A stretch of DNA of 64,000 bases from Amoebidium appalachense (Eukaryota > Ichthyosporea), in assembly GCA_963693365.1 (NCBI GenBank), contig CAVNZM010000007.1, positions 6,510,001-6,574,000 on the forward strand, written 5' to 3'. Position 1 is the stretch's first letter, and each line of letters opens with the position of its first letter. The notes beneath the pieces are model-generated. The model had not been told where the DNA came from. It saw only the letters and a program-made list of their open reading frames with translations, and did not search any database. Shown here in pieces: positions 1-11,278 of the stretch. A program made the translations under genes and the position numbers.

Positions 1-140
1 TTGCTTTGGCTAACATACTATCCGCGCTCATAGGAATCAAATATACGTTGAGGGAGAAGGGGGGGGGAACATGGGGGAAGGCAAACGGGGGTGGGGGTGG
101 GTGGGTGGGTTCGGGGAGAGGGGGCGGGGCGCGGGGGGGG
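1..140. repeat. End of an upstream dispersed repeat plus G-rich tract
   Basis: The 13-mer ggctaacatacta at 8-20 recurs at 59052-59064, about 130 bp downstream of the repeat copy at 58677. The window therefore probably opens inside the trailing part of another copy of that family. The rest is a G-rich tract with GGGT runs. No gene is visible. Confidence 0.45.
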
Positions 141-410
141 GTTTGAATGCGGAACACGGTAAGAAGTACGCATACACGAAGGACACATGCAAAGGCAAAC
201 ATTCAAGTATGCAACATCAGCCATGCGCACAGTATGCGTCATAAGCAGAGCCCATCCTCAGGGAGGGCCCAAGTCATCAATTACGTCTGAGTTTCGACCC
301 CTTAGCCCACGTATATACGACTCTCCAACTCAGACAGCAGCATCAACTGAACTTGGGAGGGTCAACCCGTCTTGAAGAAAGACGAGCAGGGTTGCTTATG
401 CAAACAAGGT
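141..410 (+). repeat. Dispersed repeat family, copy 1
   Basis: A ~270-bp non-simple sequence that starts with gtttgaatgcg directly after a poly-G run. It ends around gacgagcagggttgcttatg. Closely similar copies lie at 58677-58927 and 60895-61078. The shared blocks include cataagcagagcccatcctc and gagtttcgacccctta. The element has no convincing ORF. The string ttcgacccc resembles a pol III B box, so a SINE is possible, but no tRNA fold was found. All three copies sit in microsatellite-rich DNA and follow a poly-G head. Confidence 0.75.
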
Positions 411-507
411 GAGCAAAACGGTGAATATGTGAGTGCAAACTAATGCAGTGCAGCGGAAAATGCGTAGTGGGGGGGGGGGGGGGGGAGAGAGAGAGAGAGG
501 GAGGGGG

Positions 508-568
<61 letters not shown>

Positions 569-850
569 CTTAATGTGTTACTGATTATGGACTAAACACT
601 CACGAGTTATGACAGACAGACAACATCATGCAAATTTTGCAAAGCACACAAAGAGTATCCATCAAACGTGGAGCCCAGCCTCAGCTAAGGATGGGGTGGG
701 GTGGGGTGGGGAGGGGGGAGGGGGGGGGAGGGGGGGGGGGAAGGGGAGGGGGAGGAGGGGAGGGAGGGACGGGAGCCTACAGAGAGAAGAGAACAAGAAA
801 GCAGGACGATTTACTAGAAGAGAACACAAAGGCGAGAACAAAATATTTTA
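411..850. repeat. Poly-G and GA-rich simple sequence
   Basis: Poly-G and GA runs occupy about 470-568, with a second G-rich block at about 690-770. About 100 bp of ordinary sequence at 569-690 separates them. Open frames here are low-complexity Gly/Arg artefacts. Confidence 0.85.
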
Positions 851-857
851 AACAGAA

Positions 858-892
858 GGTGTGCGTGTGCATGTGTGTGCGTGCATGTGTGC

Positions 893-991
<99 letters not shown>

Positions 992-1021
992 GGTGTGTGT
1001 GTATGCGTGCGTGGCCGTGTG

Positions 1022-1085
<64 letters not shown>

Positions 1086-1169
1086 GGTGTGTGTGTATGC
1101 GTGCGTGGCCATATGCATGTGTGTGTGTGTGTGTGTGTGTGCGTGTGTGTGCGTGCATGTGTGCGTATG

Positions 1170-1259
<90 letters not shown>

Positions 1260-1297
1260 GGTGTGTGTGTATGCGTGCATGGCCGTGTGCATGTGTG

Positions 1298-1368
<71 letters not shown>
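858..1368. repeat. Long (GT)n microsatellite with higher-order units
   Basis: About 500 bp of nearly pure GT. It is interrupted three times (about 990-1024, 1084-1119 and 1258-1294) by the same variant block, cggtgtgtgtgtatgcgtgc followed by a tggcc...gcatg segment. The repetition of the block shows that longer units duplicated inside the dinucleotide array. The open frames on both strands encode only Val/Cys or Thr/His repeats and are not genes. Confidence 0.95.
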
Positions 1369-1369
<1 letters not shown>

Positions 1370-1761
1370 TGTGTGTCTGGAGGAAATGGATAGGTATGAG
1401 CATTAGGGAATGAGAGAAAAAGCAGAACAAAGTGACGAGGAAAACATGGAATCCAGAAGGGGGTGCTGGGAGGGAGAAGGGGATTGGGCTTGTAGTGAAT
1501 GTTCGTAAGGAGTGGGCGGGAGGGAAAGTTAGGGGGGGGGAGGGGGGGAATACAGCAGGGTAAAGAGGAAAGGAGGGAGGGCCCCCGGGGGGTAGGGGGA
1601 GGGGGGAGAGGGGGGGGGACGAATGAGAGAGTGTGTAAGGGAAAATCTGGATTGGGGGGGTTGAAGAGAGCATGGCGAGAGAACTGGGTGGTGGTGGTGG
1701 TGCTGTGTGTGTGTGTGTGCACGCGCGGGCGTGTGTGTGTGTGTGTGTGTATCTGTGTGTG

Positions 1762-1801
<40 letters not shown>

Positions 1802-2056
1802 ACGGGTTCTGCATGTGTGCACGCGAGCATGTCTGTGTCTTGCGCGCGCGCGCTGTGCTTGTGTGTGTGCGTGCGCGTGTTTGCGTGTGTGTGACAAAAA
1901 GGGGGGGGGGGGGGGGGACAAGGGGGCAGAACCAGAAGAGGTTATATGTACAGGGGTTTTCCTTGGGTGAGGGGGGGGGGGGGGGGGGGAGGGAGCGAAA
2001 AAGAGAGTGGGAAGGGAGGGAGGGAGAGAGCGAGAGAGAGACAGAAAAAGATAGAT

Positions 2057-2151
<95 letters not shown>

Positions 2152-2698
2152 GGAGAAAGGCAAGGTGGGGCGACGGTGGTGGTGGGTCAGCGGGGGAGGG
2201 GGGGGGGGGGGGGGGAAGGGGCATTGAGTGGGTGTGGGGAGAAAATGAAGACATGTTGAGAGAGAGTCAGGGGCGGGGGAAGGGGGACGGGGACGGGAGA
2301 GAGAGAGGGAGCAAAGAGAGAGACGGAGCAAGGCAGGGGAGGAGGGTGTGGGGCGGGGAGAGGGGGGGGGGGGGGGGGGGGGGGCGCATTGGATGGATGT
2401 GGGAGAGGAGGAGAACACGAAGGGTCGAGGGAAGGAGCAGGGGGAAAGGAGGGCAGGAGGGGGAGAAGAACAGCGAGAAAGATGGATGGAGAAAAAGGTA
2501 GAGCTGGAGAGAGGGGTAAAGAGGGGGGGGGGGGGGGAAAGAGGGAGGGAAGTGGAGAAAGAGTGTGTGTGCGAGTGGAGGAGAGAGAAAGAACATCAGA
2601 GAGGGAGAGAGGGTATATGTGTGTGTGTGTGTGTGTGCGTGCGTGCGTGCGCGTGTGCGGGTGTGTCTGTGTGTGATACAGTAACAGAGAGAGAGGGA

Positions 2699-2729
<31 letters not shown>

Positions 2730-2734
2730 CAAGG

Positions 2735-2781
<47 letters not shown>

Positions 2782-2880
2782 TGTGTGTGTGCGTGTGCGT
2801 GTGTGTCTGTGTGTGTGTGTCTGTGTGTGCGTGTGTGGGCGTGGGTGGGTGGGTGAGAGGGAGAGGGAGATAGAGAGTGT
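1369..2880. repeat. GT, GA and poly-G arrays
   Basis: Main tracts are GT-rich (about 1700-1890), poly-G (about 1900-1917, 1970-1990, 2195-2216 and 2360-2384), (GA)n at 2058-2150, GA at 2690-2780 and GT at 2780-2840. The plus strand is purine-rich almost throughout. No protein-coding signal was found on either strand. Confidence 0.9.
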
Positions 2881-3805
2881 GTGTTTATGTGTTTGTGTGA
2901 CAAACACAGATGTGAAAAAAAAAAGCACTAAAGCGGAACCAAGCAAGGCCACGAGACCGTGGAGTGCTGCAATAAAATGACAGGGTATTATGTGACTCTA
3001 ATGCACATGTATTATGAGCCGTGAACCCTAATTTGCGTGTTTGCTAAGCCCAGAGCTTTATATGCATAACAGGAAAGACGTGCGAAAAATAAAGCCTCTT
3101 GAATGCAATGATGCAATGGCGAATGTGTTGCCTTGTTCTTACGATTTGCTCCTAACGTTTTCGCACACACGTGTGTGTGTCTGTCGGTGTGTGTGTGTAT
3201 GCAACAGCCCGATTCCATGTGTGAGTATATGAGGGTGCGCTTGTGCGTCTGTGCGTGAGTGTACCATGTTTGCGTGTATGTTGTGTGCACGTCTGTGCGT
3301 TTGCGCATCGTTAAAGTAAGTTTGGGCTATGAAGATGCCACAGTATGAAGTAATCTGTAATGCTCTGTCCGTACTTCAACGACGCTACCAACATGTTAAC
3401 TGCCAAACAGAAAGCCTAAAACATAGTTATGACTTACCACCAAGGACGTTTTGTGTTGCCCCAAGGGTAGGGATCCCCTGAAGGGGTCGTAGCAAGGAGC
3501 CGAAGTAAGACATTTCTAGTGTTCCTCAACCACACACGTTACAATCCTTCAAATCTAAAGAGTAGCCCACCCACTGGTGACTTTAAATAAATTGTAACAC
3601 AACACTACCAAACCACTTCAGCTGCCTTGAAACTTTTGTGGCCCCGGCCCCGCGCGCGCGCTGGCTTGCCGCATGCATGGCTGTTTGCGCCAACACTAAC
3701 CTACAAATACAAACTCTGAGCCGGCAGGCAGAGCGGCATCAAGTAATAAACAATTGACGTCACAAAGGGTTTTTATGTAGACCGAAGGCTGGCCAAATAA
3801 TATAG
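2881..3805. other. Unassigned intergenic sequence
   Basis: Mixed-composition DNA with short GT patches near 3170-3200. I found no exon with matching splice sites, no RNA gene and no recognisable mobile element. Confidence 0.5.
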
Positions 3806-3858
3806 TTGGCAAGCACGGCCATCTAGCTATAGAGTCTCTAGATGGCCGTGTTGGCAAG
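3806..3858. mobile_element. 37-bp palindromic mini-element with 8-bp TSD
   Basis: The direct repeat ttggcaag (3806-3813 and 3851-3858) brackets a 37-bp near-palindrome at 3814-3850. Its left arm cacggccatctag pairs with its right arm ctagatggccgtg around an 11-base loop. A second element with the same right arm and a different 8-bp duplication is at 9206-9233. Terminal inverted repeats plus an 8-bp TSD resemble the hAT type of DNA transposon. At this size it can only be a non-autonomous relic. Confidence 0.75.
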
Positions 3859-5102
3859 TTATGTGTGTGGTGTTACAGTAACGGAAAAGCAAAAGGTTTT
3901 TCTTTTATGAATCAAGCTCCCATGAACTTACTATTTTTTTTCCTGGCCCCTTTTGGTTTGTCCCCAACCGGAAGACCGAGAGAAGGGTTATATTATGAAA
4001 GAAACCTTTCGGCTAACCCTTAGTAGACTTTGAGACACTTTCCAACTAATATTAGGTAGCACACGTCGCGCACATATATATGCGCTGTGCTTTCTAAATT
4101 ATAAAATGGCATCGAATCACACGGTTGGCTGATGAGAAAAGGACCAGCCTTTGATATTATTTAATTACAAAAAAAACTGCATTTTTGCAAAAGGACACAT
4201 GGTCCGTTCGTACTCCGGCTTTTCAATGAAACTATCATTAACACCTAACACGTACTGACGTGTTGCCGCACGTGCGACGTTTTAACATCTACTCAGGCGG
4301 CAAAAAAAAAAAAAAAAAAAAAGGAGACACCGCCTCAGTAGGTGGTAGCATTAACACAGGCAAAAGACCACTGTAACGGGCTAGCCCCTACAACTCTACA
4401 ACTGCAAAAAAAGGGGAAAAAAGCCGACTCAAAATCAACAGCTTGACTCAGCCACAGTGGTAAGTACAACCAGGCTCTCAGGCCCTTACATAACAAGATA
4501 TTTTGGGTTTCTCATTTCATACCAAGGCAGTTGTAAGGCAGTTGCACAAATGACGTCGACATGGACAAGCATTGGGACAACCGGTCATGACTCCGAGAGC
4601 CCTCAAACTCAGTCTGGAGGGAATTCAAAGGCATCCATACATCATGCATACTATAACTCCAATCATTCCCTTCTGTGTTACGAAACATAGCGGGTTCATA
4701 CTAGTGATGCAACACCGAAAAAGATCTATTGGTTTTCCGCATAAGGGCAAACTTTGCATCGGTCTGTTAATGTTCGCTGATCCTCACAGGTTGGGCCAGC
4801 TGCACAAGATCAAAATAAAACAGAGTTCAAAGTTTCTGTGTGCCTGCGGATTTTTTTTTTTACAGCACTTTGAAAAGTTTTCTCATTCCATCATCAGGCT
4901 TTCGTCAAAGTGGTGGCGTGAAGAGTATGTCCTCAGGGCACAACGCATCACGTAAACTGAAGAAGCCAGGAGAAAGCACAGTAAGAAAAGCAGAGCATGG
5001 AAACAACTACCGTAGTAACTGGGCCGCCAAGTCGTTTTGTATCCCCATGGGCTGGAACTCCTCTTGGTGGTTTGCCGGCCAGAAAAGTTATCATAAAATT
5101 GG
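3859..5102. other. Intergenic sequence and probable 3' flank of the bZIP gene
   Basis: Mixed DNA with an A-run at about 4302-4323 and a T-run near 4850. The part nearest 5102 is downstream of the bZIP stop codon on the minus strand and should include its 3' UTR. Short ORFs at 4457-5109 show no family motif and no splice structure that I could support. Confidence 0.5.
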
Positions 5103-5234
5103 TCAGTAGCCACCGGGTCCACTCTTAATGGTTGTAAGTATCTTGCCCAACATGTCGATGCGCTTTTGCTGCTCCTCCTTCTCGTTTAAGAGTCTCTCCA
5201 CCTGCGCCTGCAGCTCTTGAATTCTTTCGTTTTT
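5103..5234 (-). CDS. bZIP gene exon 3 (terminal)
   Basis: 132 nt, in phase 0 with exon 2. It encodes KNERIQELQAQVERLL and a further I/L heptad pattern, and ends in SGPGGY and a TGA stop. The heptad register slips at the exon 2/3 junction, so the zipper may be two coiled segments joined by a stutter. Confidence 0.83.
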   Translation of the reverse strand, partial: KNERIQELQAQVERLLNEKEEQQKRIDMLGKILTTIKSGPGGY

Positions 5235-6213
5235 CTGTGCAAGATGATTACTGTGTAAGTCGGGAGCGCGAGAATTGAGCCATCTTTCGGAATGTTTAGA
5301 AACTGTCACCACCGGATGAAGCGGCGCTCAGCCATTATTTAACTGAACTTATAACTAGAGCTAGGGGATGCATGCTTACGAAAAAGGTTTGTCCAGCGCA
5401 AAAGCAACTAGCATGTAAGGTTAGTCAACTTAAAGTCGGGTTGGCAAGAGCTGAAAAATCGAAACAGCCTGTGGGATAGTCCAGACTCGCTGAAGACTAG
5501 AGTACTGGCTACAGATCACCAGGCAAGCAATTTAAAACTCACGAAGGCCCTAACGATTCTTGTGCGACTTGTTAGTTGCAGTATGAACGTCAACTGTTAT
5601 TCCATTACCCATGATCCACTCAACATGCCCAACTTTGCTGCAGCCCCTGAATGTCTGACTTAAAAAAAAACACGTCTCGAATGTTCGTGCTCGGATCCAG
5701 TAAACTGATGGAAAAGGTTGCGTGCATAAAGGTTTTGGGACCTTACCTGCTTCTCCATAGCAGCCTTTTCCGCTTGAAGCAAGTCCACCTGCTCTTGTAG
5801 GTCTCCCAGCTGCTTCTTCCTGCGGTATCGACACCTGCACAAGATGGCTTCGTCAGAGATTTGCTTAGTGATCAGTCATCGTGTACTATTTAATCATACT
5901 AGAGTCTTAATCGTCGATGCCAAGAGACTGTGTCAGTGAAAGTTTATTGACACCAAGTTTTCTGAGTTTTTCGAGATGGCCGCCCTTGCAAAAAATCAAC
6001 TTGAATCATGGGCAACAGCAGAAACGGCCCTTAGAAACAGTGAAAGTGCATCTATGATTCTAATTCAGACGGACACGGGCTAGGCACGGATTCAGGTTCA
6101 CGGAGTCCCGAGAAGTCATTTTTTTGTGACTGAGTGGATGCGGCACTGATTATGTGCTGTTGTGATCATGGTCACCAGCAGACTCTAAGAAACGGTTCGG
6201 GATGGGGTCCCCC

Positions 6214-6253
<40 letters not shown>

Positions 6254-6913
6254 TTCATACCTTGCAGCTGCCTCCCTGTTCTTGAGCCGTTTCAGTTCTG
6301 ACTTTCCTTTCGTTTCGGGCCCGTTGGTGTTTGAATCAGTCAGGCTTCCGTCTTTCTCAAAAAAGTGCTCTGGGGGTGTTTCGGGAGAGCTGACATAGGC
6401 ATAGCTTGGGTTCAAAACTGGCTCCTGAATTAAAGAGGCGCGAGTGGACGCACTGCTTGCACTATTCCCTGTTGCAGCGCTTTCAACACTGCACACGCTG
6501 TCTCTGTGCGTACCGTACCCTTTCGGGGATCCGGAACTCGGGTATTTGGGTTGGGTGTTGTGTGCTACTGTGTCGTTACTGTGATCAGCGTCATTGACAC
6601 GTGTGTGTGTTCTTGGTGGGTAGCTGTAAGGATGCCCGTAGGTGCGAGGGATCATACTTGAATGTTGCCTGTGGCGCAAAGCAATGGATGGTACAGGCTC
6701 TTTTTGGTAGTTAACCACGGGCGCATGTTCCGGTGATTTTTCGCTTAGGAGAGATGATATTCTAAACCTTGTGTTGTGCTCTGGACGGCCAGCAACAGCA
6801 TTATGGGAATCCATTCTAATGTCACTGTGGTAACCATTACGGTCGTAGTAATTTGTGTCTAGTTCATCTCTGTAAGGGGCCCTTTCACGGAATTCCCCGT
6901 GGCTTTCCATCAT
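5103..6913 (-). CDS. bZIP transcription factor, three exons
   Basis: Coding exons on the minus strand are 6913-6261 (653 nt), 5834-5747 (88 nt) and 5234-5103 (132 nt). They total 873 nt, giving 290 residues and a TGA stop. Splicing joins a textbook basic region, NREAAARCR, exactly nine residues before the first zipper leucine (N-x7-R-x9-L). Leucine heptads follow (L, L, M), and then a second coiled segment in exon 3. Donors are gtatga and gtaagg; acceptors are gtgcag and tgcacag. The basic region is CREB/ATF-like, so the product should bind DNA in the nucleus as a dimer; its targets are unknown. The ~200-residue N-terminus is Ser/His/Tyr-rich and disordered-looking. An upstream exon cannot be excluded. 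The first acceptor candidate for exon 3, 16 bases earlier, would give an immediate in-frame TAA, so the downstream one was chosen. Confidence 0.87.
5747..5834 (-). CDS. bZIP gene exon 2
   Basis: 88 nt. It completes the split arginine codon and encodes the rest of the basic region and the first zipper heptads (QLGDLQEQVDLL and onward). It ends at a perfect CAG|GTAAGG donor. Confidence 0.87.
6261..6913 (-). CDS. bZIP gene exon 1
   Basis: Starts at the ATG complementary to 6911-6913 and ends in the basic region after two bases of a codon. The donor gtatgaat is followed at once by a poly-C run on the coding strand (poly-G, about 6214-6252 on the plus strand). Unspliced reading goes into a meaningless poly-proline tail. 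Confidence 0.85.
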
Positions 6914-9197
6914 GTGTGTACTGGTACTGGTGCTCTTTCACATCTGTGCATCTTGCCACAGTTTATTAAGTTCACCTCATACAGGAATGAAGGCACATAA
7001 ACAACAAGAGTGAATATAATGGTGTTGTGTTCATAGAACTTCATACAGAGTACACTGTATACTCACTTAAACGTACCGTCACATACGCACACTTGTAAGC
7101 AATCCCCCTCTGATGGTTCATGGAACTCGTGTTGCGACTGACAAGCGATCACCGTGTTCGCCAGTCAAGTTCATTGACCATTGCGGTCGGAGAAAGTATT
7201 TTTGAACTTTCGATATATCGCACCGATAAAAGCTATTCGAATATGTACTAAGCAACTTCTTAGGTTTAGCTCTATCCTGCCAATACTATTGGCACGTATC
7301 GCCAATACGCATACACAAAAGAATATTGTGGGATATATATCTTTTTCCCTGCAAAGAACCGGACTGAATTTTTCAAGTGAACTCTCAATATGATCGTCAT
7401 TATGATTCAAACACCCTTACTTGATTGAAAAAGAAATTCTAATTTTTCTTATATCCTGCCATTTGTTTATTATTTTTGCAGCTGCAAAAGCAAGACTTTT
7501 TCATTCCAATCAGAGCTTTTTGCATAAGACAAAAGAATTCGAATTCGAATCAGGTACAGGTCGATCGAAGTTGCGATTTCATTCCAAATGAGTTGGACAT
7601 CTCATCGAAGGGACATTTTTAATGTGGGCATCTTGGCATGCATAATCAGCCTGTGTCAACATTGACTCAACAAAATGCCATGGTTGATTATTTTTTTGGA
7701 TCACCTCACTGACTCATGCACCTACATAGGAGCCTCTCATAGGAACTGAACGCCATGGCCACACCATCTTGTGACAATGGCAATCATTTGTCACAATATT
7801 TCGATAGGAGAGAACTCAAAGTACTAGTGATCGATATCATGAATCTAACTTGGTATACACCTCCTCAGATCATATCAAAGACACTGTAGCACTATACACC
7901 CAGTATAATATTTCGTAGTAATGACATTGTTTCAGTAGGGGTTGTTTGTATTATATACGATTGATAGCTCATCTATCATAGGAGTACAACGTGCACCTGT
8001 TTCGTTTCCCACTCGATCATCGATATCTGTTCGGGAATTTCGCCCGTCGCTCCATCGCGATCGACTCCTCGAGCGCACTATAATAGTGACTCGCGTATGA
8101 CACTTACAGATACAGATATATTTTCAGTGTTTTCCTTCCAGTCTATTATTATTTGATAAATACTTAGTGAGTTTACTGAGTACACAGAGACAACATTACA
8201 ATATACCCATTTGTTTGCATTCAATACAAGGAATGTGTTTTTTCGTCTGACTCATAGATGCAATTCGTCTCTGATTGGCCGTCAGCGCACCCACATCCAG
8301 ATTAGACCCAGAAACGAACCTTTTGAGAATTTACACAAGTGATTATCTAGATCTTATCTTTTTCTCGACATGTGACATACCTCTCTCGAGCAGCCATGCC
8401 ATTGCACAAACAATTCGAATTCCCAGAAGTATTTTTTCTTGCTTGATGAATAACAGTGAATGTTAAGGTTAGAAGCATGTGTAATCATTGTTACACATTG
8501 CACATTGTAACTTTCGTCATTCAAGTATGTGCCAAAGCCTTCACTCTACTTATTGCGAGTGTTTGAATATTTTTAAATATGCGAGATAATAATTTGCAAT
8601 ATATAACAACATATATCGGAAAAGATCCCGGACTTGGTGACGTGTAGGGATCACATTCCAATTATTGCATGATTACAAGGAATAATTTTCCATTTCTCTC
8701 TAATATGCTAGCCCATGCTCCTATATCATTTTTTTGGTATTTCATCTACAACTACACTTATTATCAACCAAAAGACAACAAACAAAATAAATTACAGAGC
8801 AAACTTAGACTGAACATCATGATTCCACAAACGACGACACATGACAGCGCAAGAATTCGGAAAGTGCGAAGCAATGATGTGAGTGGTTGCGTCCTCATCA
8901 AACATTCCTGTGGGTCCTCGATCTTGTCGCTCCCCTCGGTGAAAAGCCGAAATAACAATCGAATAAGCATCATGCACTGCTACTATACTGTAAAAAAAAA
9001 CATGGCTGTTGTGTTATTAGATGCCCAAACTATATATCTTCATGTAAACTGACATATAGCTCATATATTTATTTAAAAAATTATGCCAAAAAATACAAAC
9101 GTTTGGCCTATTTCTTTCAAAGGTCACCATCATGATTCCTAATCAGGCCGGTGATCCGATCCGGATTAGTAATCAATTGTCGGCGATTCCTGATTGA
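6914..9197. other. AT-richer intergenic region upstream of the bZIP gene
   Basis: About 2.3 kb. The first few hundred bases must hold the bZIP promoter and 5' UTR on the minus strand; I cannot name a specific element. The rest is AT-richer than the flanks, and its short ORFs have no family motif. Confidence 0.5.
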
Positions 9198-9241
9198 GTC
9201 ATGAACACGGCCAGGTGTTTCTAGATGGCCGTGGTCATGAA
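9198..9241. mobile_element. 28-bp palindromic mini-element with 8-bp TSD
   Basis: The perfect 8-bp duplication gtcatgaa (9198-9205 and 9234-9241) flanks a 28-bp element. The element starts cacggcc and ends ctagatggccgtg, the same right arm as the element at 3814-3850. Its left arm is shortened or mutated. Two copies with unrelated target duplications show that it moved. Confidence 0.75.
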
Positions 9242-9982
9242 CAGAAACTTGTAAATATTAGCTGTGAATGTGTACATGTGCCCATGACAATATTAGTGAC
9301 ATCCGATTTTTTTGCATTGAACAGAACTTCTCTAGACTAGCAACCAGTAAATTCTGACGACTATTTTGTACGATGCAGTGTGTATCAACTTAGTAAGTGT
9401 CACACTAACGAGTATCATGTTACCGAGTACTACAGTAGTAGCAGTGCCACTTACAAGTATTACTAGTGCATGCGCGCCGCCTGATAGTATGGTGCCCCAA
9501 GCCTACCGGCCTCCAAGAAATAAAAAATAAAAAAATACTTCCCACCGGCCGATTTCAATTTTTTTTTGGATGGATCGAACGCTCTTGACGAGACCTGTCG
9601 AATGGCGTGTCTAACTCAAAACCGCCAATCTGTGACCCCCCTCCGACCTGACCCGGCCCGAGCCGATTACATCATCAAGCCGGCCCGACCCGGCCCGAAT
9701 CGGGTCGGCCCGGACTGATTCGGGTCACGCTCGGGGCTGCGCGCGGCCTGGCAGTGCTTGCAAAGCTCTGTAGTTGGACGTGTATGCACACAGTTGCACC
9801 TTGCCCACCACGTTTATTACAATAGGTTACAGATATAGCTATGGAGCCATACACCCTGTGTGGCCTCGTCCTTTAATGCACAAATGCTTACATGTGACAT
9901 GCGGGTTTTCCAAGTTACAGAATGCGACCTTTTTGCATGAGGATTTTGAACTTCAAGGTTTTCCACTTCCGTCACCATAGAC
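9242..9982. other. Intergenic DNA with a GC-rich CCCGACCCGGCCCGA patch
   Basis: About 9630-9740 is a GC-rich stretch built from gacccggcccga and its complement, with a near-palindromic core around ggcccgaatcgggtcggcc. The surrounding sequence shows no gene. A related short run (tgacccgacccgacccgg) is seen near 53282. Confidence 0.5.
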
Positions 9983-10272
9983 TGTTGGATTTTGTCCTGG
10001 TGCAGAGACTAGCGATCTTGCTAGCCTTGAGATCACAACCTAACCACTGCCGATGGTTGTGATGACGCCAGTAAAGGCGTGCTGGCTTTTACCCCAGCGA
10101 GTAGAGGATGCCAAAAAGATGATCCCGACGAGATTTGAACCCGCGACCCTCTATCTCCGTTCGAGTGCTCTACCAACTGAGCTACGAGATCGGTTAAGAT
10201 CTTGCAGGCCCCACCAGCCGATCATGATCTGATCCATGTGATCGGACTGGATAACGATACCATCTTCCAACA
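9983..10272 (-). repeat. tRNA-derived SINE-like unit, copy A
   Basis: A 290-bp unit with short inverted ends (tgttgga at the left, tccaaca at the right). On the minus strand, about 10191-10120, it holds a tRNA-like sequence. Its acceptor arms GATCTCG and CGGGATC pair, the D arm is tagctcagttgg, and the B box is gggttcaaatc. The anticodon stem has a mismatch and the base before the putative GGA anticodon is C, not T. I therefore call it a pseudo-tRNA/SINE rather than a working tRNA gene. Confidence 0.7.
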
Positions 10273-10351
10273 TCCCCACTCAGGACGAATAGCAGATTCT
10301 GAAACAGGTTAGGGTGGACTGCCCTGGCCTGAACCCCTGTTCATGCTACCA

Positions 10352-10644
10352 TGTTGGATTTTGTCCTGGTGCAGAGCTTGCTAGCCTTGAGATCACAACC
10401 TAACCACTGCCGATGGTTAACGTTGTGATGACGCCAGTAAAGGCGTGCTGGCTTTTACCCCAGCGAGGAGAGGAGCCAAATTTTAAAAGATGATCCCGAC
10501 GGGATTTGAACCCGCGACCCCTCTATCTCCATTCGAGTGCTCTACCAACTGAGCTACGAGATCGGTTAAGATCTCGCAGGTGTACCAGCCGGTCATGATC
10601 TGATTCATGCGATCCGGACTGGATAACGATACCATCTTCCAACA
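10352..10644 (-). repeat. tRNA-derived SINE-like unit, copy B
   Basis: A 293-bp near-duplicate of copy A, 79 bp downstream and in the same orientation. Its tRNA-like core (about 10565-10494, minus strand) is better preserved. The T stem pairs as GCGGG/CCCGT, and the anticodon loop has the expected T before GGA. A GGA anticodon would mean serine, but there is no long variable arm. This argues for a SINE head or an anticodon-shifted pseudogene. Confidence 0.7.
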
Positions 10645-10934
10645 TAGAGCCCGGGCTGCCCTTGGGTTTTTTGGACTCAGCAATGACACTGTCATACTGG
10701 GACTTGGTTCAAAGTTACTTGCGAATAAACAATGAAAGTGCGAATAAACAATGAAAGCAGTGAAAAAGTATAAGAGTCACTGGCGTGTATTTAATCAAGT
10801 GCTTATTGATGTAGCTACAGGACTCGACCAGAATTAAGATTATCCTAATTTAAGATTGTAGCGCTAGAAATTTTTGAAAATTTAAGATTCTAGCCGGCTG
10901 GACCTTCCTCTCTACCTCTAAGATTTTTCGCTAG

Positions 10935-10967
<33 letters not shown>

Positions 10968-11008
10968 ACCCCCTCCCCTTGCACGTGCACACGCACACAC
11001 ACCATCGG

Positions 11009-11048
<40 letters not shown>

Positions 11049-11278
11049 TTAGATCTTGATAGCGGGTAATCATGAAAAGGGCGGGCTTTTGGGCCAATCA
11101 GTGGCCCAGCCGCTACCGGCCGGCTGGCGCCGGGCACTTGCATGCATCAAGGTCTCAGTCAGCACGGTGTGCACACGGTCTGACGGTGCGGCTTAGTATC
11201 ACCTTTTTATTTCCACCTCGAACTTTCGTAACATCTTTCCGAGATCTACTCTTTCTTAGTATTTAATGAGCCAGGAAA
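10645..11278. other. Non-coding stretch with poly-C and poly-T runs
   Basis: Contains poly-C at about 10936-10967 and poly-T at about 11011-11045, with ordinary sequence on each side. No gene was recognised. Confidence 0.6.

Noticed and set aside
628-1413. Long open frames of Val-Cys or Thr-His repeats on both strands
   Set aside because: They are translations of GT/CA repeats. They are open in several frames at once and have no non-repetitive domain.
10494-10565. Functional tRNA-Ser(GGA) gene on the minus strand
   Set aside because: The fold is good but there is no long variable arm as tRNA-Ser requires. It is part of a duplicated 290-bp repeat unit, so a SINE or pseudo-tRNA is more likely.
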